Positions 8,375 to 18,790 are shown, numbered from the stretch's first letter. The stretch is DNA of 64,000 nucleotides from Echinochloa phyllopogon (GCA_033239725.1 BTCW01000001.1:43302176-43366175); one strand, 5' to 3'. Numbers and translations are program-made. Notes: generated by a model not told the origin, from the sequence alone.

Positions 8375-11352
8375 TCACACACCCAAGAACTTTGAGATTA
8401 CATTTTTGGCATTTGATATCATATTGCTAATGTTCTCTAATAAGTTTTTATCAGCTTCTTGGGTTCTGGTCAGAGCAGCCAGCTTCGCCTTGAGTTGTTT
8501 GTCTTCGTTCAGAGCTGCTAAGGCTTCCTTTCGCCTTCTCTCTGTTAACTTGGGAAGCTCGATTATCTTCTTCTTGTCAGCTTCAATTTCGGCCGATAAA
8601 TTTCTCAATTCGGCTTCAAGTGCAGCTTTTCTGATCTCCTTCATTTCAAGTTCAGATTCCAGCTTGGTCAATAATTCCTTATCGTTCTGGACTTGAGTAT
8701 GCAGGTCTTTTACAGATTGCTTGACCAAAGTTCTCCTTTGTTCCAAGGCTGGTTGAGCCGATTGATTCTTCAGAGCTTGCTTCACTGCGATAAAATGATC
8801 ATCCAATCTGGAGATTGGATCTAAAGAAGTCTTGATATCGGCAGGAAGATCTTGGTCAACTGATTCAAGCAAATCTCTTAAAAGATCAGCATTGGTAACT
8901 TGTTCCCGAGTGTCCTTATGCAGAAAAGAGAGGATTTCTTTCAGTTTTGCTTGATTCTCCTCTGATAAGGTTTGACCAGAAGAGGTCTCTTCTCCTTGTT
9001 CGGCAATTAGATCATCCACAGCAAATGAATAGCTGGGTGAAGAAGTGGTTTTCTCCTGAAAAAGATATTGCCGAATTATTGATGATTCATTGAATAAAGA
9101 ACTGGAAGACTGGGTAATTATCTCTACCTCATTCCTGGTCTCTTGGATGGAAAGAGAGGGCAGCTCGAGCTCAGGCAAAGATTCTTGTATGTCATGCTGA
9201 GGAGAGCTTGGGAGATCTGTTGGTGGAGAAGAGGCTTCTAGTTGAGGAACATCAGGGGAAGCTGAAGCTAGTTCTTGATGAGAAGGAGGACTCTCCAAGA
9301 TTGGGTCTGTTGAAATTTGCTCTGAAACTGAAAAGGAATCAATGCCGATGGAAAGGAACTTTAAAGATGAGATAATGAGAAATTTTACCAATCATTGAAG
9401 CATCGGCAGGACCTGCACTGATTGCTAGCTGTTGTTCTCTGCTCTGAAATCAAAAGGAAATAAAGCTGAGCAAAAACACCAAAAGCATTATAGTCAAAGA
9501 AGAAGGACTCTGACCTTGATTTTGCTACTTGTTCTTTTCTTCTTTACAACTGAGGGAGCAGCTATAAGGAGGGTTTTCCTCTTGACAGATGATGGTCTAG
9601 TGAGTATTGGATCTGAAGAAGCTTGTCTAGCCATCAGCTGAGCCAAAGTAGGGGATTGGTGCCCCAAAGCAGAGATTGGGCCTGCAGTTTTGTATAAAAT
9701 TGCCCTGGCAAGAGGGGCAGGTGTTATGTCCTGCAAAATGATAAAGTCAGAATCAATTGGGGCTAGTGTTGTTAAGACAGATAAAGGAATGAGCATATTA
9801 CCTCTGCAGTTGGCTGATAATCAGGCATTAATTCGAGACAGAAGGGATGAATTGGCATGTTGAAGATATGATCATGGAATTCTTGCCACCAGAGAGTGAA
9901 GGAAGGATGAGCAGATGTTATTGGCACAAAAGGATCAGGTGCATAAATAGTTCCACAGCATTTATAGTTGAAAATCCTTCTTGTTTCTGTGAAATCCTTG
10001 ACTATCTCCCTAGGCCTGAGGAATTCATGGAGGAATAGCCTAGGGGGCACTTGGCCACATCCCAACTGTCTAGCCATCATGTTTGGCTGATAATATTCAT
10101 AAGTGCTTTGGACTAATCTCCCTCCACAGAATTCGGCTGGCAAGGTGCAGGGCTGGATGAAGGCATTAAAAATTGCTACAGATTGTACATCAGTGCATCC
10201 AGTCTCAAAGCTGAATTCGCAAGGGAGAGTAAGATTGTCATTGTCCAAATAAGGGAACCAAAGAGGATTGGCAAAACCTCTGAAGAAGAGCTCAAACAGT
10301 TCACCAATGTTTTTGTTGATAGATACAGTGGAGGCAGCTTCTCCATAAGTTTGACAACCTTTGGTTCTCCGGGTTTCTCCTTCTTTATAATTGATTGAAG
10401 GGAAGTCTCGGCTGTTGAGATCAATAGCAACAATTTGATGCATGTATAATTGCAGCCACATTTGGACAAACCACCAGGGACCATTGACACAAGGGATCTT
10501 CTTGTTAGTGTGCATCAGGTGGGTGGTTTGGTTGAGCATATGGTAAACACTTCCCAGGAGATATTTCCCAAGTGGGATGACTTTTCCAGCAGCCAGCTCT
10601 TCAGCCATCACAATGTGATTCAAGGTTGGCTCATTGGCTTTGCCACAAAAGACTGATCTGCATAGCCACATATTCAGGAAGGCCCTGTATTCAACATCGG
10701 TCAGAGGGCCATCAGACATATGATTCTGAATGTATCTCTTATATCCAACCCCTGTTTTCACTCCTGTCTGCTTGGAGGAACCTTTATGATCATATGGGTG
10801 TACAGTTCCTGTGACATTCAGGCCGGTCATCATGTAGACATCGGCCAAAGTTGGAGACATTGGGCCATGACCAAAAAGAAAGGTATTTGTACCATTGGAC
10901 CAAAAGTGGCAAGCTGCAATCAGGAGGTTCTCATTCTTTGGTGTTTCAGCTAATGACAGCTCCAGGCAATGAGAAATACGCAAATGATCCCAATTCTGTG
11001 TTTGAGGGCTTTTATCATCAGACATCCTTTTATACCAGTTTCTCCATCCGGCGATTGGGGGCAAAGGCCAGTTCTTGAAAGCGTCTTGCCACTCATGAGG
11101 TTTTGTCAGTGAAATCTTAAAAGGAATCCGCTGAGATTCGGCCGCAATGATTTCAGAAGGATCTGAATCTCCTACGGGACCGAGGAAATAAGATGGAGAT
11201 TTTTCCTCAACAGGGATGAGGATTTCGGCAGCTAGGGCCTATCAAGAATGAAAGGGGATAAGAAGAAATTTAAAATGCAAATCGAAAGAAGACTGCCAAA
11301 CATGCTTGAGGGGATTGAAGTTTACCTGGAGAGCAAGATCTTGGTCCGCCAT
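8375..11352 (-). CDS. Antisense gene 1 of the Tat-type element, five exons, 893 aa, plant mobile domain protein
   Basis: Exons on minus: 11352-11326, 11238-9802, 9730-9515, 9443-9389, 9321-8375. All introns start GT and end AG, and phases fit at every junction (27+1437+216+55+947 = 2682 bases, 894 codons with stop). Exon 1 codes only for MADQDLALQ. Exon 2 carries a plant mobile domain (the 'aminotransferase-like' PMD family), seen in the pattern PPIAGWRNWYKR, FGHGPMSPTLADVYMMTGL, FLNMWLCRSVFCG and SFTLWWQEFHDH. Exon 3 is basic (VKKKR, possible nuclear signal). Exon 5 is Ser/Pro/Glu-rich, then a long coiled coil (about residues 730-880). PMD genes occur both as host genes and within transposons; here the gene is antisense to gag-pol and appears intact. 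Its role for the element is unknown. Confidence 0.8.
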
Positions 11353-11507
11353 TTGAAGGTTGGATCTTGGAAGACGATGACTTAGGGTTCGGATCCGGAT
11401 GAAAGCTCTGAAGATTCAGAAGGAGAAGCGGGTGCCGAGCAGAACTAACTTGGAAATGTTAAGTGCTTTTGGTCAATTCCGAGATAAAAGTTACCTCTTA
11501 TCCCGAA

Positions 11508-11521
11508 ATTGAAGGGGCATG
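11508..11521 (+). promoter_or_regulatory. Purine-rich tract before the right LTR
   Basis: The bases GAAGGGGCATG stand directly before the LTR start at 11522. This is the position of the polypurine tract that primes plus-strand synthesis. The tract is short and interrupted. Confidence 0.5.
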
Positions 11522-11585
11522 TGTTGACACCAAAAATTGGCACCAGGAAGAGGCTGACATGTGGGCCGGATTTGGTAGAAGGATG

Positions 11586-11755
11586 CCATTCGGCTAAAAG
11601 GGTTTTTTCTGAAGCATTCGGCAAAGATGCTCTGCGGTCGGGAACGCGTTGCCATTCGGCTGAAACGTTCGGCAAGGATACTATGCGGTCGGGAATACGT
11701 CATCATTCGGCAGAGGCATTGTTCCGCAGGCGAAGAGTGGTAGCATTCGGGAAGA
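11586..11755 (+). repeat. Short imperfect repeats in U3 of the LTR
   Basis: Units of roughly 55-65 bases share CATTCGGCTRAA, a TTCGGCAARGAT.CT element and TGCGGTCGGGAA.CGY. They appear about two and a half times ahead of the TATA box. Repeats in U3 often act as enhancers in plant LTRs, but this is inference. Confidence 0.55.
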
Positions 11756-11889
11756 CATGATGACATGGATCAACATAAGGAAAAGGCCGGTTCGAACAAG
11801 GAAAGCAATATGGGCACGAAGATTCGTCATTTATTTTTAGAAACAAGTGTTGTAGTCGTGTCCGACTAGGAGTTGTATCAAGACCTGGG

Positions 11890-11900
11890 TATAAATATAA
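11890..11900 (+). promoter_or_regulatory. TATA box of the Tat-type LTR
   Basis: TATAAATATAA lies about 370 bases into the LTR. Transcription would start near 11925, so the hairpin array that follows falls in the 5' leader of the element RNA. Confidence 0.65.
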
Positions 11901-12036
11901 ACCCATGGCAGCTGTAAAAAGATGACAATCAATCGTACAACAAACCGGCCCCGTGCCAACATCGAGTCCTTTAGTCGTGTCGTCGAGTTCTTCGAGAGGA
12001 GTCATCGATCCGTCGACCTCCGTAAGTACCGACAAC

Positions 12037-12937
12037 CTTGTATCATGCTTAGTATCATGCGGTGGATTTAAGCTTTGATGCAAGTAGTCTTGTTACCATG
12101 CTTAGTATCATCCGGTGGATTTAAGTTGTGGTCTCAAGAAGGTTCCTCTGTTAGGTCATGAGCCATGCGGTGGGCTAAGATCTAGTATGGACCAAGTTAT
12201 CGGCTCTGTTAGATTTCGGCAAGATCTAGCAGATTCATTAAGTTATCCCGTGTTGCTTCGTTTTTACTATGTGCTTAATTCATGCAACACACCTTTGCCC
12301 AATCTAGATCGGCTAGAATCGGCTCTGCTTTACGACGATTTATCCCCTCATAGCCGAATCCGAAACCGATCTAGGTTGCTACGTGTCGCGGGTTCGAGTT
12401 TATCGGCATCGTGTAGATCTTGACAGGACCGGGTATCATGCGGTAGATGCAGGTTTTTGGGTCGTCTTAGAGCTAATCATCCGGTGGATTAGAATTCGAT
12501 TCGATCTGATAGATTTATCTTTACCGATTAGACTTGTTCCTTCGCCATGGACCCCGATTCGGCTAAATAGCCGTATTCGGCAGTGCTCTCACGAGTGAAC
12601 GTGTGTTCGTGGGTTTGCATTGGGCAATGAATGCTTTTAGCCTTTCACGATTAGATTGTATCATGCGGTGGATTGATCTAATCTGATTGGTGGTGTGGCC
12701 TCAAACGAGTTGTATCATGCGGTGGATTAACTCGTTCGTTGCCATGCTCGACGGGTGCTGCTTTCGGCCTATGCATTCTTGTTTTCAATGTAAATTCGTG
12801 ACCGTGTTGTGGGTTCGTAACTAAACATTGAGTGCTTTTAGCTTTTCATGATTAGATTGTATCATGCGGTGGATTAATCTAATCTGATTAGTGGTGTGGT
12901 TACAAACAAGTCGTATCATGCGGTGGATTAACTTGTT
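12037..12937 (+). repeat. Array of nine hairpins with a constant loop and changing stems in R-U5
   Basis: The word ATCATGCGGTGGAT (or a close variant) occurs nine times, each time flanked by a different inverted repeat. Approximate units: 12037-12084, 12101-12125, 12161-12175, 12428-12454, 12473-12492, 12649-12683, 12704-12736, 12850-12884, 12905-12937. Stem pairs differ: GCTTA/TAAGC, CTAATC/GATTAG, GATTAGAT/ATCTAATC, AACGAGT/ACTCGTT, AACAAGT/ACTTGTT. The core ATC..GAT pairs inside each stem and leaves an eight-base loop ATGCGGTG (ATCCGGTG in two). Changing but complementary stems around a fixed loop suggest selection on RNA structure. Confidence 0.75.
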
Positions 12938-13424
12938 TTGTTATCATGCTTGACGGGTGCTGCTTTCGGCCTATGCATTCTTTGTTTACTGCGAATTTAT
13001 GATCATGTTTCACCCTTTTATTTATCCATCATGCTCTGTTTCTCGTTAATCGGCTATGAGTACGTGTTACAATGCTCATTCGGTTGAAAGCCGATCTCTC
13101 GTCATGCTTACGTCACGCATTCGGCAGTACGTTCACTGCGTGCCTTGCCGATTGCCGAATGAGGTTTTAACTGCCGACAGATAGCTTCTCTGTAGCTATT
13201 TGTCTTTCGAGATTGGCTTCGATGCCGCAAATATGGAACTGTCTGGTCTCACCCGGCACGTTCCAGGTTTTGATCTAAACCTTTTTGTCCCTTTGTTAGT
13301 TTTCAGGCAAACTGACTGGCACGCTTCCGGATTCAAAAGCCCGGGCCACGTTTGAAGCCAGCTTGTTCGGCTTGCTGTGTGCTTGGCGTGAGGTGCGGAT
13401 TTTACGTCAACATTATGTTTGAAG

Positions 13425-13626
13425 TTTTCGAAAAAAAATTGTTATGTTTGTAGCCTCCCAGGAAAGCCGCCAAGGTTCCATCGGTTGAGGCCAGCTTATT
13501 AGTTTCTTGGAGGCAAGCAAGGTGACAGAAAGTTGCAGAGAGCAACTCATGCACGGTGATGCAGAGGGCTGGCATGTTTAAGCCCCTAACATGCCAGCAA
13601 ATTGCTTCAGAGTTTGGTGTTGTCAT
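13425..13626 (-). pseudogene. LINE (non-LTR retrotransposon) endonuclease remnant
   Basis: Minus-strand translation gives WHVRGLNMPA followed by LLSATFCHLACLQETNK, the pattern W-N-V-R-G-L-N ... C-L-Q-E-T-K of the apurinic-type endonuclease at the N-terminus of plant L1-type ORF2 proteins. About 60 residues remain before the similarity stops near the end of the gypsy LTR at 13412. The gypsy element probably landed in an old LINE copy. The rest would lie left of the window. Confidence 0.6.
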
Positions 13627-13886
13627 GGCAAGATAAAATTAAGAAGACACAAGTGAACCGTCGAAGTGACTGAAGCACCACACGCAGGTGCTACCGTCAC
13701 AATATATTGCTACTCCACGTCAGGAGCATGTCAGCAGTACGTATCATACGCCGTCTCATTAAGATATCTCATACATTCACAGATAGTAAGTTCTTCTGTT
13801 CTACTTCCAAAGGTAAAAAAAAATTCTTAATGGATTCGCACGCTCTAAAGACTACTAGAAACACTTTGGGGTTGGTCCATTCTAGG

Positions 13887-16565
13887 CTATCTCGGTCCGG
13901 AGAGCTGAGTCGACGACATGTACGACGGCCATCCGCTCATCGTCGTCAACGTCGTCCTCCCCGATCGGTCCCCGGGGGACGCCATATGCTTGAGATCCAT
14001 GTCGCTGCCGCCTCCGCCGTCCACCGGCCCGGAGAAGCCCCGTCCGTACAGCCGGAGGAACCCGAGCGAGTGCGGCCGCGGCTCCTTCAGCTCCATGGTG
14101 CCCTCGAGCATGCCGGCGACGACGGCCATGCTCGGCCGCAGCTGCGGGTCCTCGTGGAGGCAGCACAGCGCCACCTTCACCACCCTCTCCACCTCCTCCG
14201 CCGCCACCCTCCCCTGCAGCCGCGGGTCCGCCAGCTCCGCGTACCGCCCGGCCTCGTGCCCCTCCAGCGCCGCCAGCGGGAAGTAGTCGCTCTTCGCGCC
14301 GCCGCCGCTGCCCGTCGAGCTGCCCTTCGAGGAGCCGGAGGCCTCTCCGCCGCCGCCGCCGCCGCCGTCGCTGACGTGCTCGCTGCGGTTCTTGCGGCCG
14401 CGCACCAGCTCCAGGAGCACCATCCCGAAGCTGTACACGTCGGTGCGGTCGGTGATGGCGGCGTTGCTGAGCCACTCCGGCGCCAGGTACCCGCGCGTGC
14501 CCCGCATCGTCGTGAAGAGCCCCGACTGCTCCGGCGTGAGGAGCTTGGCGAGCCCGAAGTCGGCGATCTTCACCTGGCCGCCGTCGGCGAGCAGGATGTT
14601 CTCTGGCTTCACGTCGCAGTGGATGATCCTCTGGTCGCAGCCGAAGTGGAGGTACGCGAGCCCCCTCGCCGCCCCGACGGCCACCTCCATTCGCTCCTTC
14701 CACTCCAGCAGCGGCGGCCCGGCCCCGGCCGCCGCCGGCCGGAACAGCGACCGGTCCAGGGAGCCACGGTTCATGTACTCGTACACGAGCAGGCGGCGCT
14801 GGCCCTCCGTGCAGAAGCCGCGGAGGCGGACGAGGTTGACGTGGTGGATGTTGCCGATGACGGCGATCTCGGTGCAGAACTCGCGCTTGCCCTGCATCCC
14901 GACGCCCTCGATCTTCTTCACGGCCACCGGCGAGCCGTCCGGGAGCGAGCCCTTGTACACGGCGCCGAACCCGCCGGCGCCGATCTTGACGCGGAAGCTG
15001 TTGGTCATGTCCTCGATCTCCTCGTGGGTGAACCTGGTCGGGAGCCCGGGGATGACGATGTCGTCGTCGCCGTCGCCGCCGCCGTCGACGTCCCGCACGA
15101 GGTGCGCCGAGGCCGACGGCGACCGCTGCCGCCGGAGCTGCACGTCGCTGGAGCGCCGCGCCTCCTTGCGCCACGCCCTGATTACGATGGCGCTGACGAC
15201 GACGATGAGAACGAACGCGACGATGGTTGGGAGCAGGATGGCGACGAGCTGGCTGTTTGAGGAAGTGCTCGAGGACCTCGATTGCTCCGAGGTCTGGACC
15301 TTGATGTAGCCGAGCTTGTCGGAGTCGGCGCCGCCGTTGGTTGAGTTGGCGTCCATCAAGGACCCCAGCTGGTGCTGCACCAGGTAGCAGGACAACGAGG
15401 AGTCGTCGTAGAAGTAGGCGAGGCAGGAGCAGTTGCTGGTACAGAGCGCCTGGCACGACGAGATGTTGTCGCCGGCCAAGGTCGGCGGCACGAGCTTGTT
15501 GGCGTAGTACGCGACGCCATTGCCAAGGCTGACGTACGAGACCGCCGGCGAGCTGCTGGCGCCGCCGCCGCAAGTGGCGGCGGTCAGCGGGGTGGAGCCG
15601 TCGGACGGCGCGCACCCGCCGTCGTGCGACGCCGCGAACGTGGGCGGGCACGTGCAGCCCTTGGCCGAGCAGAGCCCGAGCGCGCCGCAGGACAGTGGCA
15701 GAGCGCACCCGTCGCTCGGCGCCGTGAACCCGCCCTCCATCGGCGTCGTCGACGAGTTGGCCGAGGCGAAGCTCGTGATCTGCAGCTTCCCGTCATAGCC
15801 AAGCTTCACGATTTGCAGCTGCGCTGCCGGTAAAGAGGCCTGGACGATGACCCCGCCGTCCGCCGCGACAAGGTACAGCCCGGTGCCGTTCACGGCCATG
15901 AACGCGACGGCGCCGCCCCGGTCCATGGTCGAGCTGGCGTCATTCGAGAGGCGCCAGTACATGGAGCCCATCCACGTGAGCAGCACGTCGGCCGCCGTCA
16001 CGTTGAGCCGGTAGGCGCCCTCCGACAGGTCGGACTCCGACGCGGCGGACGCCAGGGACGCCCCCGCCGGGAGCCGCTGTGACGACACGATCGCGTCCGT
16101 GGGGTGGTCGAACGACTGCCAGAGCGTGGCGTTCATGGCGTCGAGCAGCGCGAGGTTGCCGCGGTCGTCGAGCCGGAGCGCCGCCACTGGCGCCCCGAGC
16201 GGCGGCGTGGACCAGATGGCGGCGCCGCTGGGGTCCTCGATGGCGATGCCGGCCGCCGTGAGCTGCATCGGCGCGGCGCGGTCGGTGATGGGCGCGGCGC
16301 GGTTGGCGACCCAGACGCAGGTCTTGGACGGCGCGTGGAGCACGGCGACGTAGAACCGGTCCTGCTGCCCCGCCGGGTTGTACACCACGGCCTGGAACGC
16401 GCCGCTCCGGGACGCGAGGAACACGCCGTAGGTGTCGATGAAGAGGAAGTACGACGCCGAGAAGCCCGGCGTGACCACCTCCGTGGCGATCTTGCCGGCG
16501 AGCGAGACGGCGGCGCCGAGGCCGAGGAGGAGCAGGGCGACGGCGAGGGGGAGACGCGTCGGCAT
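13887..16565 (-). CDS. G-type lectin S-receptor-like serine/threonine kinase (At5g35370-like)
   Basis: One exon, 892 codons. Order: signal peptide (about 1-23); B-lectin (bulb-type) domain (about 35-150, with YVAVLHAPSKTCVWVANR and WQSFDHPTD); a Cys-rich EGF/PAN-like part (about 286-395, CALPLSCGALGLCS, CQALCTSNCSCLAYFYD); transmembrane helix (about 440-464); kinase domain (about 524-815). In the kinase, the glycine loop is IGAGGFGAVYKG, the ATP lysine is in VAVKKIE, the catalytic loop reads IIHCDVKPEN and the metal motif is DFGLAK. HCD instead of HRD makes it a non-RD kinase, a class often tied to immune receptors. It should sit in the plasma membrane. Ser/Gly-rich C-terminal insert at about 732-770. 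The ligand cannot be told from sequence. Large open frames on the other strand are GC-driven shadows. Confidence 0.95.
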   Translation of the reverse strand: MPTRLPLAVALLLLGLGAAVSLAGKIATEVVTPGFSASYFLFIDTYGVFLASRSGAFQAVVYNPAGQQDRFYVAVLHAPSKTCVWVANRAAPITDRAAPMQLTAAGIAIEDPSGAAIWSTPPLGAPVAALRLDDRGNLALLDAMNATLWQSFDHPTDAIVSSQRLPAGASLASAASESDLSEGAYRLNVTAADVLLTWMGSMYWRLSNDASSTMDRGGAVAFMAVNGTGLYLVAADGGVIVQASLPAAQLQIVKLGYDGKLQITSFASANSSTTPMEGGFTAPSDGCALPLSCGALGLCSAKGCTCPPTFAASHDGGCAPSDGSTPLTAATCGGGASSSPAVSYVSLGNGVAYYANKLVPPTLAGDNISSCQALCTSNCSCLAYFYDDSSLSCYLVQHQLGSLMDANSTNGGADSDKLGYIKVQTSEQSRSSSTSSNSQLVAILLPTIVAFVLIVVVSAIVIRAWRKEARRSSDVQLRRQRSPSASAHLVRDVDGGGDGDDDIVIPGLPTRFTHEEIEDMTNSFRVKIGAGGFGAVYKGSLPDGSPVAVKKIEGVGMQGKREFCTEIAVIGNIHHVNLVRLRGFCTEGQRRLLVYEYMNRGSLDRSLFRPAAAGAGPPLLEWKERMEVAVGAARGLAYLHFGCDQRIIHCDVKPENILLADGGQVKIADFGLAKLLTPEQSGLFTTMRGTRGYLAPEWLSNAAITDRTDVYSFGMVLLELVRGRKNRSEHVSDGGGGGGGEASGSSKGSSTGSGGGAKSDYFPLAALEGHEAGRYAELADPRLQGRVAAEEVERVVKVALCCLHEDPQLRPSMAVVAGMLEGTMELKEPRPHSLGFLRLYGRGFSGPVDGGGGSDMDLKHMASPGDRSGRTTLTTMSGWPSYMSSTQLSGPR

Positions 16566-18491
16566 CGTGGATCGGCGGGCTCATGGCATGGCGGCGGTGG
16601 AGAGGCAGGGGGAGGAGGCGTGCGTGACGAAGCAGGCATGGCGGGCTGGGGGAGGCGGCTGGGTTTGTGGCCGGGGAGTTGACTCGAACGCCATTGGCCG
16701 CGGTGGGATCTGGCCGGGGGTTGTTGCTGGTGCTGAAGAGAAAAAAATAATGCGACGCGACGGCGACGACTTGCGGCTGGTGGTGCTGCTGGCGTGAAAG
16801 GCGCAGGTGCAGGCCGTGCAGCTGCCGCCGCCTGTTTCGTCGCGGGGCGAATAAATTTGGAGCCGCGGGATGGTGGCGAGGGTTTGAACGTCGTGCGCCG
16901 AGTCGGCGGCAGCGTGGGGAGATGAGATTGTTTATGGTGTTTGAGTTTGGTGTCCTACCATGAGCCAGCAGCACAGCAAGGCTTCTTCTTCCATGGAAAC
17001 CGTCCAAGAAATGGAGCTGTAACGGCTACCCAACAACCATAGGGATCCAGTCCAGCATCAGGTAGAGTAATACATCAATTGAGCGCCTTTTCAGAAAACG
17101 AAACAACATAATACCGTGATCGTTTATTTATTCAGAATCTGTCCCCTTCTGTGCGCTATTTATTTTCCGTTCAGGTAACCAAATGATGAACATCTAGAAG
17201 ATACTCCTGTGATTTTTTTTGTTTTTGTTTTGCGGAGAATACTCCTGTGATTTGGAGACATGTGCCGGATCTTTTTTGTTGGTGCATCGCCCTGCTCCAC
17301 GCGTTTACAACCTTGCTTAGTGCTCGCGCGGCGGGAGGTCATCCATGATGGTGATGCATTCCTGATTCATGCGGCCTATCAACCTCTCCTCTGGCGCCGG
17401 CCGACCGCCCACGGCCATTTGTTTATCGAGCTCGCACGATTCCGCGAGCTCACCCCTCCCAGATCTCGCGGGGGATGATGATGCGGAGCTCACATGACAT
17501 GCTGCGCCCCCGCCGCGTCGCCATTGCCCTAGTGACGTGCAAGTGGCCGTAAAACTAAACCTGACCTCACTGATTGAATTGAACGAACCTATACTTTGTC
17601 GACTGCCGGTGTCGATCAGTGCACAATTAACTTAATTAAGTATACAGACTCGCAGTCAAAGCGGGCGGCGCCGCGGCGGGCGAGCAGCCTGGGCGCTGCC
17701 CTGCTTGCACGCATCCTTACAGTTAAGCATGGAGAATTGGAGAAAAGTACAGCCAGTACAGAGCAACCAACAGGAAATTCACCGCCGAGCTCGTTCCCAG
17801 AGCTTCTCATGTCAGTTCCATCAAGGCAGCATATGTTTGTGGTTTGGAGCCCAAAGATGTAGGCCACTGTCCACCTCCTACCGTTGCATAAACTTGTAAA
17901 CGAGTTAAACAATGACCACTTCTGGAACGCTGATGCGCTCGCCGGGGACATATTCATATGCCATATATTACTGGTTTTCATTGTCTCCTTGCAAAGTTGC
18001 ACTTTTGTATTTCAGAAGCATCTTGATGCACGCTACAGTACATCAAATTATATACTAAAGTATTGTGCAAATAAACGGCTTGCTTGATGAGCTGAGCTGA
18101 TTATCCCGTCTCCACGCGGTTAGTTAAGATGCATGCATCAGGAGCGGCAGATGCTTGTACGGCGCAGCGGAGTGAGCTGGGTGGTGGCGTGTGCTGTGTG
18201 CATCAACAGCCGGCGGCCGGCGTTCGTGCAGCTCTGGCAGGTTCATTGGCTCAGACGCTCAGTCGGTGGAACCCCGGCAGGCCTGGCTGCCATTGTTATT
18301 CCGATCAGGTTGGTGTACACGATATGTTATACGGAGTATCTTATACTGGGAAGCTCGTATGTGCCATGTAACAGTTGGTGATAAGGACTGTTTGCTACGG
18401 AGTCGGGTACTAGTGTTATACAAGTGGCATAAAACTTAATTTAGCTTCTGATTTGACCTTCCCGATCACCAGCTTTATGCTAGCGAGAAAG
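16566..18491. other. Intergenic region upstream of the lectin receptor kinase
   Basis: About 1.9 kb. The first few hundred bases upstream of 16565 should be the promoter and leader of the kinase gene; I find no canonical TATA box. The rest shows only short unsupported open frames. I recognise no gene, RNA or repeat here. Confidence 0.5.
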
Positions 18492-18790
18492 GGTGTGTTT
18501 AGTTCCAAAAAGAGGATGGAAAAGTTTGGTGAAAATGTCGCATCCGACACTATAGCGCACTGTACCACTTTTCGTTTGTTTGTGGTAAACATTATCCTAC
18601 CATAACCTAACTAGGCTTAAAAGATTTGTCTCGTCGTGTACATCAAAACAATGTAATTAGTTGTTTTTTTTATTTACCCACGTTTAGTGTTCCATGCACA
18701 AAGAGAGAGATTTGATGTGATAGGTGGATAGTGAAGTTTGGAGAGAAAATTTTGAGAAGTTTGGTGATTTAATGTGGAACTAAACACACC
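18492..18790. mobile_element. MITE with GGTGTGTTTAGTTCC terminal inverted repeats
   Basis: The element starts GGTGTGTTTAGTTCC and ends GGAACTAAACACACC, a perfect 15-base inverted repeat, 299 bp in total. AAG stands on both sides (18489-18491 and 18791-18793), a possible 3-base target duplication. No coding capacity. The size and inverted ends fit a MITE; the 3-base duplication would suit PIF/Harbinger, though the usual TTA/TAA is not seen, so the superfamily is uncertain. Confidence 0.8.

Larger units (their letters stand above)
1..13412 (+). mobile_element. Ty3/gypsy LTR retrotransposon, Tat-type, 5' end cut by window
   Basis: The first 443 bases repeat the last 443 bases of the LTR that ends at 13412, and I see no mismatch between them, so the two are the left and right LTRs of one element inserted recently. 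Order on +: partial LTR, primer binding site, gag, protease, pol (RT, RNase H, second RNase H, integrase), then two genes on the opposite strand, purine-rich tract, right LTR. Extra antisense genes and a second RNase H are known traits of the Tat lineage (relatives of Grande, RIRE2, Retand). Full length would be about 14.9 kb if the left LTR is also 1891 bp. The target duplication cannot be checked because the left end lies outside; bases 13413-13417 (TTATG) would be the right copy. Confidence 0.93.
11522..13412 (+). repeat. Right LTR of the Tat-type element (1891 bp)
   Basis: It starts TGTTGACACC and ends ACGTCAACA, so its ends are a 7-base inverted repeat (TGTTGAC/GTCAACA). A TATA box at 11890-11900 splits it into U3 (about 370-400 bases) and a long R-U5. 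U3 contains repeated CATTCGGC-type units (11586-11755). R-U5 contains nine hairpins (12037-12937). The last 443 bases match the partial left LTR at 1-443. Confidence 0.95.

Noticed and set aside
13707..15260. 517-codon open frame on + opposite to the receptor kinase, and a 608-codon frame on minus in another phase
   Set aside because: Both are shadows of the GC-rich kinase gene; their products are Arg/Pro/Ala-rich without any domain.
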